This document shows, piece after piece, positions 1-8,737 of a stretch of 64,000 bases of DNA (positions within the stretch are counted from its first letter, which is position 1; every line of letters starts with the position of its first letter). Below the pieces are notes generated by a model that worked only from the letters and a program-made list of their open reading frames with translations, was not told where the DNA came from and did not search any database. Made by a program: the position numbers and the translations under genes. This DNA comes from Bacteroidia bacterium (GTDB lineage Bacteria > Bacteroidota > Bacteroidia > Bacteroidales > Dysgonomonadaceae), in NCBI GenBank assembly GCA_025999435.1, contig BNXH01000003.1, positions 6,640-70,639 on the forward strand. The letters are read 5' to 3'.

Positions 1-2
1 GA

Positions 3-887
3 GTTATAAATCTTTCTGTTGCAGATATCCGCACAGAAGGTAAATTTTCAGCAGAAATGGCAACCCAGGCTATACTCGGCACACCTGTACGGATACTACA
101 AAAAGACGGGTGGTATAGAATACAAACTCCGGATGGATATATCGGATGGACACAATCATCTTCGTTTACACCCATGACTCAAGAAGAAGTAACAACATGG
201 AACAAAGTTCCGAAAGTGGTTTTTACGGATTATTTCGGATTTTCATATGAAGCGCCGGATAAAAACAGCCAGCATGTATCGGATTTAGTTTCATCCAATA
301 TACTGAAATTGGATGGGGAAGAAAACGGATTTTATAAAGTATCATATCCCGATGGACGTAAAGCCTATGTTCAAAAGGAACAGAGCATGCTTTATAAAGA
401 GTGGAGAAGATCGAAAAAAACAACAGGTGAAAGCTTTGTAAATGAAGCATACAGACTGATGGGAATACCTTATGTATGGGGAGGAACCTCGGTAAAAGGC
501 ATGGATTGCAGTGGGCTTACAAAGACAGTATTATTGATGCATGGTATCATATTGATGCGGGATGCTTCGCAACAAGCTTACACTGGAATACCTGTAGATA
601 TTAGTACCGGATACGAGAATTTACAAGTAGGCGACCTTATGTTTTTTGGTAAAAAAGCCCAAGCAGATAAAAAGGAAAGAGTTCGCCATGTAGCCTTCTA
701 TGCCGGCGACAAGAAATTTATCCATGCATCCGGTTGCATCCGCATTAGTAGCCTTGATCCCCAAAGCCCTGATTATGACGAAGGAAATACAAAAGAATTC
801 ATTCGGGCAATACGGATAGTCGGAGCAGTTGATAAACAGAACACCAATATTTGGTCGATCGAAGGAAATTCATTCTATAAACAATAA
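3..887 (+). CDS. SH3-domain NlpC/P60 (C40) peptidase, 5' end outside window
   Basis: Likely a gamma-D-glutamyl-diamino-acid endopeptidase (dipeptidyl-peptidase VI type) that trims peptidoglycan stem peptides. The frame is open from base 3, and the residues before the first visible Met (base 57) continue an SH3b domain (RTEGKFSAEMATQ, then GTPVRIL and GYIGW), so the gene starts upstream of the window. The C-terminal C40 domain has catalytic Cys in MDCSGL (codon at 507), the general His in RHVAFYAG and a further His in FIHASG. The next gene, a dipeptide epimerase, starts 11 bases after the stop; release of L-Ala-gamma-D-Glu followed by its epimerisation is the usual pairing. Signal peptide cannot be judged because the 5' end is missing. 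Confidence 0.9.
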   Translation, partial: VINLSVADIRTEGKFSAEMATQAILGTPVRILQKDGWYRIQTPDGYIGWTQSSSFTPMTQEEVTTWNKVPKVVFTDYFGFSYEAPDKNSQHVSDLVSSNILKLDGEENGFYKVSYPDGRKAYVQKEQSMLYKEWRRSKKTTGESFVNEAYRLMGIPYVWGGTSVKGMDCSGLTKTVLLMHGIILMRDASQQAYTGIPVDISTGYENLQVGDLMFFGKKAQADKKERVRHVAFYAGDKKFIHASGCIRISSLDPQSPDYDEGNTKEFIRAIRIVGAVDKQNTNIWSIEGNSFYKQ

Positions 888-898
888 AAAACAGTAAT

Positions 899-2047
899 AT
901 GTCTCAGTCTAGGCGTACATTTATCAAAGCTGCCACTATTGCAGCAATAGGTACTGGAATAACTTCCGGAAATCCTTTAAGCTTATTCGCTCAAAATAAT
1001 AAAAAAACGATCTCTTTGAATGGTGAAAAAATGAAGCTAAGTTTTAAGCCTTACGACCTTCAACTACGCCATGTATTTACTATAGCCAATTCGTCCCGGA
1101 CTACTACACCTGTTGTGTTAACTGAAATTACATACGATGGCATAACCGGATATGGAGAGGCATCACTTCCGCCATATCTGGGAGAAACACAGGCATCTGT
1201 AATGGACTTTCTGAAGAAAGTAAACCTGGAACAATTTTCCGGGCCATTCGAGCTTGATGATATACTTTCCTATGTAGATAAAATAGCCGAAAATAATACA
1301 GCGGCCAAAGCATCCGTAGATATAGCTTTACACGATTTGGTCGGCAAAATAATGGGACAACCCTGGTATAAAATATGGGGACTGAATAAAGATAATACTC
1401 CTGATACTACGTTTACAATTGGTATAGATACAGAAGAAGTAGTAAAACAGAAAACAAGAGAAGCCGATCCGCTTTATAATATCCTCAAAGTAAAGCTAGG
1501 ACGGGATAATGATAAGCAGATGATCGAAGCTATCCGGACTGTTACAGACAAACCTATAGCGATAGATGCCAATCAAGGATGGAAAGACAAACATCATGCG
1601 TTGGATATGATTTTTTGGCTGAAAGAACGCGGTATAGTGATGATAGAACAACCTATGCCAAAATATAATCTGGAAGACGCAGCTTGGGTTACAGAGCGTA
1701 GTCCTTTACCTGTATTTGCCGACGAATCGTTCCAAAGATTATCCGATGTATTGCGCCTGAAGGGAGCGTTCACAGGAATCAACATAAAACTCATGAAATG
1801 TACAGGAATGCGCGAAGCCTGGAAAATGCTCACTGTAGCACGTGCGGTAAATATGAAAGTAATGATAGGTTGTATGACTGAAACTTCATGTGCCATTTCG
1901 GCTGCGGCCCAACTGTCGCCGGCTGTAGATTGGGCCGATCTTGATGGGAATTTACTTATCAGCAATGATTGCTTTAGCGGGGCAACCGTTGTAAAAGGTA
2001 AAATACAATTGAGTGAAGCCGCAGGAATAGGCATAAAAAAATTGTGA
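899..2047 (+). CDS. L-Ala-D/L-Glu dipeptide epimerase, enolase superfamily, with Tat-like signal
   Basis: Enolase-superfamily enzyme of the muconate-lactonizing subgroup, expected to epimerise L-Ala-D-Glu to L-Ala-L-Glu in murein peptide breakdown. Visible landmarks are KVKLGRD (Lys base region, about residue 200), DANQGW (first metal Asp), EQPMP (Glu), ADESF (Asp) and NIKLMKCTG (second Lys). The length of 382 residues fits the family plus an N-terminal extension of about 35 residues. That extension has SRRTFIKAA followed by a hydrophobic stretch ending near LFAQ, which resembles a twin-arginine signal; most characterised members are cytoplasmic. It is transcribed with the preceding NlpC/P60 peptidase (gap 11 bases). 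Specificity for Ala-Glu is inferred from neighbours and family. Confidence 0.88.
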   Translation: MSQSRRTFIKAATIAAIGTGITSGNPLSLFAQNNKKTISLNGEKMKLSFKPYDLQLRHVFTIANSSRTTTPVVLTEITYDGITGYGEASLPPYLGETQASVMDFLKKVNLEQFSGPFELDDILSYVDKIAENNTAAKASVDIALHDLVGKIMGQPWYKIWGLNKDNTPDTTFTIGIDTEEVVKQKTREADPLYNILKVKLGRDNDKQMIEAIRTVTDKPIAIDANQGWKDKHHALDMIFWLKERGIVMIEQPMPKYNLEDAAWVTERSPLPVFADESFQRLSDVLRLKGAFTGINIKLMKCTGMREAWKMLTVARAVNMKVMIGCMTETSCAISAAAQLSPAVDWADLDGNLLISNDCFSGATVVKGKIQLSEAAGIGIKKL

Positions 2048-2085
2048 TAATAGATTAATAGATTAATATTTTACTTTAATTTATT

Positions 2086-2093
2086 TATCTTTG
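2086..2093 (+). promoter_or_regulatory. Bacteroides-type -7 box TATCTTTG for the kinase gene
   Basis: Exact match to the TAnnTTTG -7 consensus of the Bacteroidota primary sigma factor, placed 41 bases before the ATG at 2135 in the 87-base gap after the epimerase. No clear -33 TTTG is visible, so the call rests on the -7 box and position. Confidence 0.55.
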
Positions 2094-2134
2094 CATGATT
2101 TTTTTTAACTTTCTAACCTAACCATAAAAGTATT

Positions 2135-2980
2135 ATGATATTACTCGCTGAAAGCGGATCTACTAAAACGGAATGGTGCCTGGTAGATAGGAACGGTATT
2201 ACCGAACAATTTCTGTCAGATGGTATAAATCCTTTTTTTCAAACAAGAAAAGAGATAAGTAGACTTGTACGCTTACAGTTACCTCCTGTTTTTTTCAAAA
2301 CAAAGATTAATAATATATATTTTTATGGAGCAGGATGTTCTTCTCTGGAAAAGAAGAATGTAGTCAAAGCATCTCTGGAAGCTCAATTCAAAACGCCAAC
2401 AATTATAGAAAGTGACCTTTTGGGATCTGCCCGCGCTTTATTCCAAAATGAAGCAGGCATCGCCTGCATTTTAGGGACAGGGTCAAACTCTTGTTTTTTC
2501 GACGGAGAGAACATTGTAAAAAATGTCAAATCGTTAGGGTATATACTGGGTGATGAAGGTAGTGGAGCCTCTCTGGGAAAGTTTTTCTTGTCTGATTGCT
2601 TAAAAGGATTGGCTCCTCAAGAATTAATAGATCCATTCTATAAAAAATATAAGATAGATCCTGATGAAATAATGGATTATATATATTCCAGGCCTTTTCC
2701 GAATAAGCTATTATCCGTCTTATCGTTCTTTTTGTATGAATATTTAGAGCATCCATATGTCAATGATTTAGTGCGAAGAAATTTGAGATCTTTTTTTGAA
2801 AGAAATATTTTACAATACGAATGCACTGAATATCCAATTCGATTTGTCGGATCGGTAGCAAAGATGTATTCATTCATACTAAGGGAAACAGCTCAAGAGT
2901 TGGGAATCTATATCGATGTGATAATCGAGAACCCAATCAAAGGACTGATTGAATATCATCGTGAAAACGGGCACCTATAG
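2135..2980 (+). CDS. BadF/BadG/BcrA/BcrD-family amino-sugar kinase (GlcNAc/MurNAc kinase-like)
   Basis: Predicted cytoplasmic ATP-dependent kinase of N-acetylglucosamine or N-acetylmuramic acid. ASKHA-fold signatures are present: LLAESGSTKTEW at the N-terminus (phosphate 1), LGTGSNS (phosphate 2), and GDEGSGASLG. Its 281 residues match the family, and it is a clear paralogue of the kinase at 40193-41053 (shared ESGSTK/DGGSTK, INPFF/ANPFF, FYGAGC/FFGAGC, GYILGDEGSGA). It has its own promoter box upstream and is closed by the bidirectional terminator at 3006-3035. Lying next to murein-peptide genes, it probably handles sugars from murein turnover; which sugar it prefers cannot be read from the sequence. 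Confidence 0.85.
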   Translation: MILLAESGSTKTEWCLVDRNGITEQFLSDGINPFFQTRKEISRLVRLQLPPVFFKTKINNIYFYGAGCSSLEKKNVVKASLEAQFKTPTIIESDLLGSARALFQNEAGIACILGTGSNSCFFDGENIVKNVKSLGYILGDEGSGASLGKFFLSDCLKGLAPQELIDPFYKKYKIDPDEIMDYIYSRPFPNKLLSVLSFFLYEYLEHPYVNDLVRRNLRSFFERNILQYECTEYPIRFVGSVAKMYSFILRETAQELGIYIDVIIENPIKGLIEYHRENGHL

Positions 2981-3005
2981 AATATTTATTATTAATATTT
3001 TAATA

Positions 3006-3035
3006 AAAAGAGCATGATTCCCATCATGCTCTTTT
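3006..3035. terminator. Bidirectional intrinsic terminator
   Basis: Perfect 13-bp stem (3006-3018 with 3023-3035), loop TCCC. The outer pairs are A's on the left and T's on the right, so the hairpin has a U-rich 3' side on either strand. It lies between the convergent kinase (ends 2980) and amidase-like gene (ends 3065). Confidence 0.88.
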
Positions 3036-3064
3036 CCATTATCTTTCATTTAATTACTTGAACC

Positions 3065-6000
3065 CTATTGGAATATAAATGAAAGAATACTTTTCATAAG
3101 ATTGTCTCTTCCTGCTTCATCTTTTATAACTTCGAATGGAAAACCTAATATGCAAGTTCTATAATCACCTGAATAAGCTACTCCTGCACTTAGATTATTT
3201 TCGGTATATCTGAATACTGTATAGCAATTATCTCCTGCCGGCTCAATTGCATCCGGCGATTCTACTGCATAAAATACAGGATTCAACTTAGTATAGAATT
3301 CATAATTACCTGTAATATAAGAAAATGGAGATGCAACACCTTTTACTTTACCTTCTACAGCGGCCCTACCTACTCGCCATTTATATTTTAATACATCAGT
3401 AGCAAATGCCTTATCTTCGTTGTCGGCATTCTCATTATCCCACAGATCGGAAGCAACATAGGCTCCACTAACAAAAATATTTCCCCCTTGTTTGCAATAT
3501 GCTGCAATTTTATTCTGAAAATCTTTAGTGAAAATTTTAAATTCAGCCGGATGCACACCCCGTCCTATTTTAGTTTGTTTCTGCTTACCCAGTATGACAT
3601 CAAGTAGTTTGTACCGATTCATATCTACTAATCCATCGATAACAGCATCACGGCTAGTTGACACAAAAGAATAACCGGCTTTGGCTATAGATTTTCCATG
3701 AAGAGCAGGGTAATCAAATGTATTTCCGGCAATGACTGTTGTCTCAAAATTAGCATTGCTTGCCCCAAATCCGGCTGCATCATCGTCCATCCACGGGATT
3801 CTACGCCTGAATTCATACTGGCTTCCGATATAGTTATATTCCTTTTTATCCGGAACGCCATGATCGATGAAATCAACAAAACCACCGATGCTATCTTTTG
3901 TGGTAAAACTATATGGCGCAGACAGACGATCGAATCCATTCACTACCAGTACCTGGCCTTTCTCATTTGATTTTCTATACACAGAAAGTATCTCCGATGG
4001 GAAACTTTCACCACCATCATTTACTGCTGCAACTTTAAAACTATACATTCTATCTTTGTCAATAGCTAAGTTGAGTTTTGTATCATGTACAATAACTCCA
4101 TTGTCAAAATCGCCATCACCAATACGGGTATAAACAATATATTTATCCGGTTTCGCAGTAGGTTCTGTAATGTCTTCAACAGGTTTCCACATAAGATTAA
4201 CCTGTGTTTCTCCGGCAAATTCTGCTCCAAACGATTTTACAGGAAGTGGCTGTACAACATATTCATAATTATATTGACGGGCAATAAATTTCAACATTCC
4301 TTTATAAATAGAGCGGCTAACTGTAAAGCGAAAACGGGGATCGAGCCCATATTTCATATCAGCGAAATTCTGATGTGACAACAGTTCAAGAAGCATAGTA
4401 GGCACATTAGGCACACGAGCTTCGCTATACGAACGATTCCACATATGGCGGCGTGTCCATTTTGGCTCATATTCACGACGGATATCTTTTGTTATTTCAT
4501 CCATAATGGCATCAGTCAGATCTCTTGAAGCCCAACGTGTTTTACCATTTTCAAACACTTCTTCGTTAGTATGCGTCATATAAATACCAAGAGTACCAAT
4601 TATAGAATCATTATATGTGGTTCCGGCGTCGGTATGGAAAGCCATTGCCAGATCCACCGGAACATTCAACCCTCCGGATTTAGGTAATACCGAAGAACCT
4701 CCACTGATATAATTAACCCAGAAACCACGGCTCTGGTAATCGTCTGTATAATCATTTTTTCCTTCACTTTTGTTATAAATACTATCAGGGGCACCAGCCC
4801 ATTGTAGCCAGTAACGGGCACCCTCGGTATATCGCGGATAACCGCTGGTCTCAGGTTTATAATCAATAGCCGGTAATTTCTTATGATTGCTGCCATCTAT
4901 CGCCTCCGAGCTTTTTGTGTTATCTGTTACAACACCGCTTGGATGAGGCAGACGGGCTATATTACCTATCCCCCCTCCTATTTTGACGGCATCGGCTGTA
5001 AGGATACGGCCCGATTTACTACTTCCGTTAGTCAATACAATCTTGCAGTTATCATTTTTTCCCTTATCGAAAGTAAAAAATCCTAAAAATATCCATGTAC
5101 CGCCTCCCATTTTTTGATTAATACTAAAATCCGTTTTTCCACCCAAATGATAAACCGAATAGTGCGCCTCGTCTGTACTGTTTGGCAATGTTTGGTAAGA
5201 CACGTAAACCGCATACTCTCCTTTTTCCGGCATATCGGGTATCCATTCGCATTGACTCACATCTTCTTTCGAAACTGTTTTTATCTGGCGGTATGTACCC
5301 AGTTTAAACGGATTTTCGCCATCCAGATAAATAGTCTTCGTATTTGCGAATCCGCTATTTGTTCCTGTAATCCATGATTCTTTTCCAGACTTTTCCGTGT
5401 AAGAAGAATTAGCTATATTCTTGTCATTGTCAACTATTATCTCATGACGTTGTGTATCCCTTTCCCTCGGTAATAAAACATTTGCTCCCGCATTTTCAAG
5501 CATCGGTACAAGATATGGCAGTACATAGCTCTGTGTATACAGGTCCTCTACTGTTTGAAAAATACGTGCCCGTTGCCATTCCCATCTGGCCAGCTTTTGT
5601 TCATAATACCAACCGTGACTTTGCCAAATTGCCATATGATGGTTTTGCAAGCCCTTTTCTGATGTATAAGGTCGGGACAAATTGGAAACCAGAGGCTTAT
5701 CCAATTTATTAGCAAATAAGTCCTTTTTCTTTTTACCAAAAGGAACAAGATTTTCTATCGGTTGTGTATCGGTTATAAGTTCTACCTGATGCTTTTTATA
5801 TTTTTCAGGCAATAACCCTTTTATATACGTATAGATATTATCCACATCGTTTTGACGAAATGGAACGTATGACAAGTTTATGCCTGTAAAAAACTTAACA
5901 GATTTACCTTTAACATTAACAGAATCTACCTTAATCCGATAAGTCTTAATATCCTTATTGGCGAATTTGGTAAGATAGTCACTTATTTCATTCCGAACCT

Positions 6001-6079
6001 GATCGGAAATGTCCTGCGTCTGGGCCCCGCAAGGAGTCAAAAACAGAAAAGACGCACAAATAATCAATAATCTTTTCAT
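3065..6079 (-). CDS. Secreted amidase-like cell-wall hydrolase with golvesin-type and FN3 domains
   Basis: A 1004-residue exported protein (signal MKRLLIICASFLFLTPCGAQ). The catalytic region resembles zinc N-acetylmuramoyl-L-alanine amidases (Amidase_3): candidate ligands are His in IWQSHGWYYE (about 150), His in AFHTDAG and Glu in LLELLSHQNF. Between them is a beta-rich module (about 225-370: ITGTNSGFANT to GGGIGN) of the golvesin/xanthan-lyase binding type. An FN3-like module follows (about 640-725), then a Rossmann-like C-terminal part with ILGFPFEVI. Homologues are often loosely labelled xanthan lyase. It ends the PUL 1 minus-strand run, separated by 106 bases with a hairpin. I infer peptidoglycan amidase activity; the ligand set should be checked by structure prediction. 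Confidence 0.72.
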   Translation of the reverse strand: MKRLLIICASFLFLTPCGAQTQDISDQVRNEISDYLTKFANKDIKTYRIKVDSVNVKGKSVKFFTGINLSYVPFRQNDVDNIYTYIKGLLPEKYKKHQVELITDTQPIENLVPFGKKKKDLFANKLDKPLVSNLSRPYTSEKGLQNHHMAIWQSHGWYYEQKLARWEWQRARIFQTVEDLYTQSYVLPYLVPMLENAGANVLLPRERDTQRHEIIVDNDKNIANSSYTEKSGKESWITGTNSGFANTKTIYLDGENPFKLGTYRQIKTVSKEDVSQCEWIPDMPEKGEYAVYVSYQTLPNSTDEAHYSVYHLGGKTDFSINQKMGGGTWIFLGFFTFDKGKNDNCKIVLTNGSSKSGRILTADAVKIGGGIGNIARLPHPSGVVTDNTKSSEAIDGSNHKKLPAIDYKPETSGYPRYTEGARYWLQWAGAPDSIYNKSEGKNDYTDDYQSRGFWVNYISGGSSVLPKSGGLNVPVDLAMAFHTDAGTTYNDSIIGTLGIYMTHTNEEVFENGKTRWASRDLTDAIMDEITKDIRREYEPKWTRRHMWNRSYSEARVPNVPTMLLELLSHQNFADMKYGLDPRFRFTVSRSIYKGMLKFIARQYNYEYVVQPLPVKSFGAEFAGETQVNLMWKPVEDITEPTAKPDKYIVYTRIGDGDFDNGVIVHDTKLNLAIDKDRMYSFKVAAVNDGGESFPSEILSVYRKSNEKGQVLVVNGFDRLSAPYSFTTKDSIGGFVDFIDHGVPDKKEYNYIGSQYEFRRRIPWMDDDAAGFGASNANFETTVIAGNTFDYPALHGKSIAKAGYSFVSTSRDAVIDGLVDMNRYKLLDVILGKQKQTKIGRGVHPAEFKIFTKDFQNKIAAYCKQGGNIFVSGAYVASDLWDNENADNEDKAFATDVLKYKWRVGRAAVEGKVKGVASPFSYITGNYEFYTKLNPVFYAVESPDAIEPAGDNCYTVFRYTENNLSAGVAYSGDYRTCILGFPFEVIKDEAGRDNLMKSILSFIFQ

Positions 6080-6116
6080 ATGATAATAATTTTGATTTTA
6101 GTTGCCATATGGAACT

Positions 6117-6164
6117 CGCATGATTTTTATTATCATGGACTTTGGTGATTTAACAAAAATCATG
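6117..6164 (-). terminator. Hairpin downstream of the GH9/deacetylase frame
   Basis: Perfect 11-bp inverted repeat (GCATGATTTTT at 6117-6127, AAAAATCATGC at 6154-6164) with a 26-base loop. On the minus strand it follows the deacetylase stop (6186) and precedes the amidase start (6079). The 3' arm ends only modestly U-rich on that strand, so it may be a partial terminator or processing signal. Confidence 0.45.
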
Positions 6165-6185
6165 CTTCGTTTCATAACAATAATT

Positions 6186-6881
6186 TTATAACCGTTCAAA
6201 GGAATAACCTTGCTTTTTTAGTATTTTTATTATCTCATCCAACCTTAAATATAGTTTATCTGTCCTAGTCACATGGGTACCGGGATGAATAAGTATAATG
6301 CTGCCATTTAAATTATTTTCTTTTTCGAACGCATACAATTGATCGATCAATTTTTGAGACGACATATAGTTTTTCATATCCGGAGTAGTGTAATCGGCTG
6401 CCGTTCTCAACCCGGATGTAAAATTGATCAACACTTGCCCTTGAGACTCGATCAACCTCACGTGATCCCTGTTATACCATTCGAAAGGAGGCAAATAATA
6501 ATTTATCTTGGAAATGTCAATTCCGAACTTTGCCAACTCTGCCATGTTCCTATGAAAATCGTTTATCAGGCTATCGGCACTTACCAAACTCTTATTACGT
6601 TCTGCTCCCCATGGAGCATACAATAAATGCATGTCGGAATGACCTCCTACATAATGTCCTTTCTTTACAATTTCCTTGATTACAGCTTCATGTTCTTTCA
6701 TACGGAGACAATTTCCCGTAAGAAAGAACGAAGCTTTAATTTTATTTTTATCTAACGTTTTCAATATAGAAGCTGCTCCTTCAAATACCGAATCCGCCGA
6801 GAAAATCAGGTGAATTACTTTTTTTGTTGTATCAATACGAACTGTAGCACCATCGGCATCAGTTACGGTATTACTTTTTTT
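6186..6881 (-). CDS. Polysaccharide deacetylase (NodB-like) domain, 3' part of a GH9-deacetylase gene after a frameshift
   Basis: The NodB-like domain begins right after the A10 tract, reading SNTVTDADGATVRID; the upstream ATG at 6938 in this frame only reads through GH9 codons out of frame, so it is unlikely to be a genuine start. Deacetylase landmarks: IFSADSVFEG where motif 1 (TFDDG) is expected, GGHSDMH (metal His pair), YLPPFEWYN (motif 3) and ILIHPGTH. Motif 1 is divergent, with Ser-Ala-Asp in place of Asp-Asp-Gly. The domain would remove N- or O-acetyl groups from a glycan. A one-base shift at 6875-6884 joins it to the GH9 protein as one polypeptide of about 848 residues. No signal peptide of its own, which also argues that it is made as a fusion. 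Confidence 0.75.
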   Translation of the reverse strand, partial: KKSNTVTDADGATVRIDTTKKVIHLIFSADSVFEGAASILKTLDKNKIKASFFLTGNCLRMKEHEAVIKEIVKKGHYVGGHSDMHLLYAPWGAERNKSLVSADSLINDFHRNMAELAKFGIDISKINYYLPPFEWYNRDHVRLIESQGQVLINFTSGLRTAADYTTPDMKNYMSSQKLIDQLYAFEKENNLNGSIILIHPGTHVTRTDKLYLRLDEIIKILKKQGYSFERL

Positions 6882-8731
6882 TTTGACTGTTCTTTTCCCA
6901 GTTGTTCCATCATGGAGAGGTAATACATCATGTAGCAAGTCCCATCGATCACAGGCTCATTGGTACCATAGGAGTGTTCGTGGAATACAGCCGGGCCATT
7001 CTGAAAGACAGCCAAAGAATCCTTACTTCGACTCACTTTTGGAATACCCAACAATGTATCATGCCAACCTTCATCGATGGGGCCATCAACCAATCCGCCC
7101 AAACGGGTATCGTCCATTCTGGAAGAAACGGCTCCTTTCGGAAAACCTCCTATAAACGAGAATCCCCAAGGGTTACAGCCCAAAATCCAATCACGTAAAG
7201 CAGCTTCCATCTCTTCAAAGGAATTGTCTCCTGAAATATCTTTGTATTGGTGGGCATAAGAAGCAGCGCCAATAACGGCAAAGTTTGCGCACCACACATA
7301 AGGCACACCGTTCATAAACGGCTCATTCCCCGCACGGTTTCGAATGGTTTGTAATCCTTGACGCATGAAGTCGGTGAATTTTTTACTTGTTACTGCATCA
7401 TCGGATTTTGCCATCAGGTGATGCCCTTGGTTGACAAAAGGATAGAACTGATAATGACGTGCAAAACCAAATGCCCACAAAGGATTAACGGGTTCCAATT
7501 GTCCCCAGTAATCGCCTTCGGTGCGCCATTTCGGATCTTTGGTAAGGGTATAAAATGTAGCAGCCGCTAATTCTATATCATCCACATAGTTGTCTTCTTC
7601 GTAAAAATATGGTGAAACTACACAGACGGTTTGAGTATTTCCGGGCTTCTCCAGGGCAAATTCGTATGCAGGCTCTGCTTTCCCAGACAGTACTTTAGCA
7701 AAAGCAGGGTCTATATTCTTGAATAGTTCAGCTCCCAGCGCAAAACAGGAGGCAAACTTACCAGCAGCGGAAGCTACTCCGGTGGTACGGTTCAGTTTAA
7801 TCTCTCCGGTTCTGGGATTGGGCAAGTCTTGAGGCTCTCCGGTAATGAAATAAACCGGTCGTCCCTTACCTGGTCCCCATCCATAATCTACATTATCGTT
7901 TTGGGGCAGACCATAACCGGCATGGTCCCGATCATCGGCTATCTGATTATACATTTCCTTAGGTGCAGGGTTCATTCTGGATAGCCAGTCCAGTCCCCAA
8001 CGGATTTCATCCAAGATATCGGGAATGCCGTTACTGCCCGGACTGGCATCGGCGCGATAATTGTCTTTGAAGATTGTTTTATCTTTTGCCTGATAGTAGG
8101 CTAACATCATGTGATAGATAGCGCTTGCAGTGGTGGTAACATATTGCAATTTATCGTCAGCATCATGCCACCCTCCGCGAACATCAATACGTTCTCCTGT
8201 ACGAGTGGGGTGATCAACAATAAAACCATCATGCTGATGACAAACAGTGCCTAAAAAATTATTCTCTCCGCAACGTTGGCGACGCATATAATTAAGCATA
8301 AAATCGACAGATCCTTCATAAATATCTGCTCCAATCTTAAATTGAGGAGATTTCACTCCGGCGGCTTCAATATAATAATCACCTTCTGCCTGAACAGAAG
8401 AAAAGTCGAGGCGGAAGGCCGATTTTAACCCCCAATAAGTAGCATCCGTTATTTTTCCATGACCACTGAATACTGTTTTTCCGGTTTTTGCGTTAACAAG
8501 TGAAAAATCCGGCGTACCATGTTGAGTCGCAGGTAAAACCGGTGGTTGTCCGTTACTGCCACGAAACGATAAATCGGGCGTGATCTCTTCGGTTGAGATT
8601 AGCACTGCTACTTTGATATCTTCAGGAAGATACCCTAATTGGTTTATCCTAACCCATGATCCTCCTGATTGCGCATTTACCATGACAGCAAAAATCACAA
8701 TTATAAAGGATAATAAACATCGTAGTCTCAT
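6863..8731 (-). CDS. GH9 glycoside hydrolase (first cistron of an apparent GH9-deacetylase fusion)
   Basis: Secreted 622-residue protein (signal MRLRCLLSFIIVIFAVMVNAQ), with an N-terminal Ig-like domain (about 25-140, VRINQLGYLPEDIKVAVL) and a GH9 (alpha/alpha)6 domain. Landmarks: RGGWHDADDK (base Asp pair, about 185-192), GLPQNDNVDYGWGPGKG, GCNPWGFSFIGGF and TNEPVIDGT (acid Glu at about 592). GH9 comprises endoglucanases and also exo-glucosaminidases; the setting (deacetylase, SIS, ROK kinase) favours an amino-sugar substrate, but this is inference. The frame ends QSKKKVIP just after ten A's; a -1 shift there continues into the deacetylase at 6881. It starts 6 bases after the creatininase-family gene. 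Confidence 0.87.
   Translation of the reverse strand: MRLRCLLSFIIVIFAVMVNAQSGGSWVRINQLGYLPEDIKVAVLISTEEITPDLSFRGSNGQPPVLPATQHGTPDFSLVNAKTGKTVFSGHGKITDATYWGLKSAFRLDFSSVQAEGDYYIEAAGVKSPQFKIGADIYEGSVDFMLNYMRRQRCGENNFLGTVCHQHDGFIVDHPTRTGERIDVRGGWHDADDKLQYVTTTASAIYHMMLAYYQAKDKTIFKDNYRADASPGSNGIPDILDEIRWGLDWLSRMNPAPKEMYNQIADDRDHAGYGLPQNDNVDYGWGPGKGRPVYFITGEPQDLPNPRTGEIKLNRTTGVASAAGKFASCFALGAELFKNIDPAFAKVLSGKAEPAYEFALEKPGNTQTVCVVSPYFYEEDNYVDDIELAAATFYTLTKDPKWRTEGDYWGQLEPVNPLWAFGFARHYQFYPFVNQGHHLMAKSDDAVTSKKFTDFMRQGLQTIRNRAGNEPFMNGVPYVWCANFAVIGAASYAHQYKDISGDNSFEEMEAALRDWILGCNPWGFSFIGGFPKGAVSSRMDDTRLGGLVDGPIDEGWHDTLLGIPKVSRSKDSLAVFQNGPAVFHEHSYGTNEPVIDGTCYMMYYLSMMEQLGKEQSKKKVIP
6875..6884 (-). other. 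A10 homopolymer at the GH9/deacetylase frame junction
   Basis: On the coding strand the codons read TCA AAA AAA AAA GTA ATA CCG TAA in the GH9 frame. With one extra A, or a -1 slip, they read TCA AAA AAA AAA AGT AAT ACC and continue 229 codons into the deacetylase. This is either a sequencing or assembly indel, a phase-variable tract, or a site of transcriptional or ribosomal slippage. Confidence 0.9.
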
Positions 8732-8737
8732 GTTTTT

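Noticed and set aside
6882-6938. First 19 codons of the deacetylase frame from the ATG at 6938
   Set aside because: They overlap the conserved GH9 C-terminus (EPVIDGT region) in another frame and have no deacetylase similarity.
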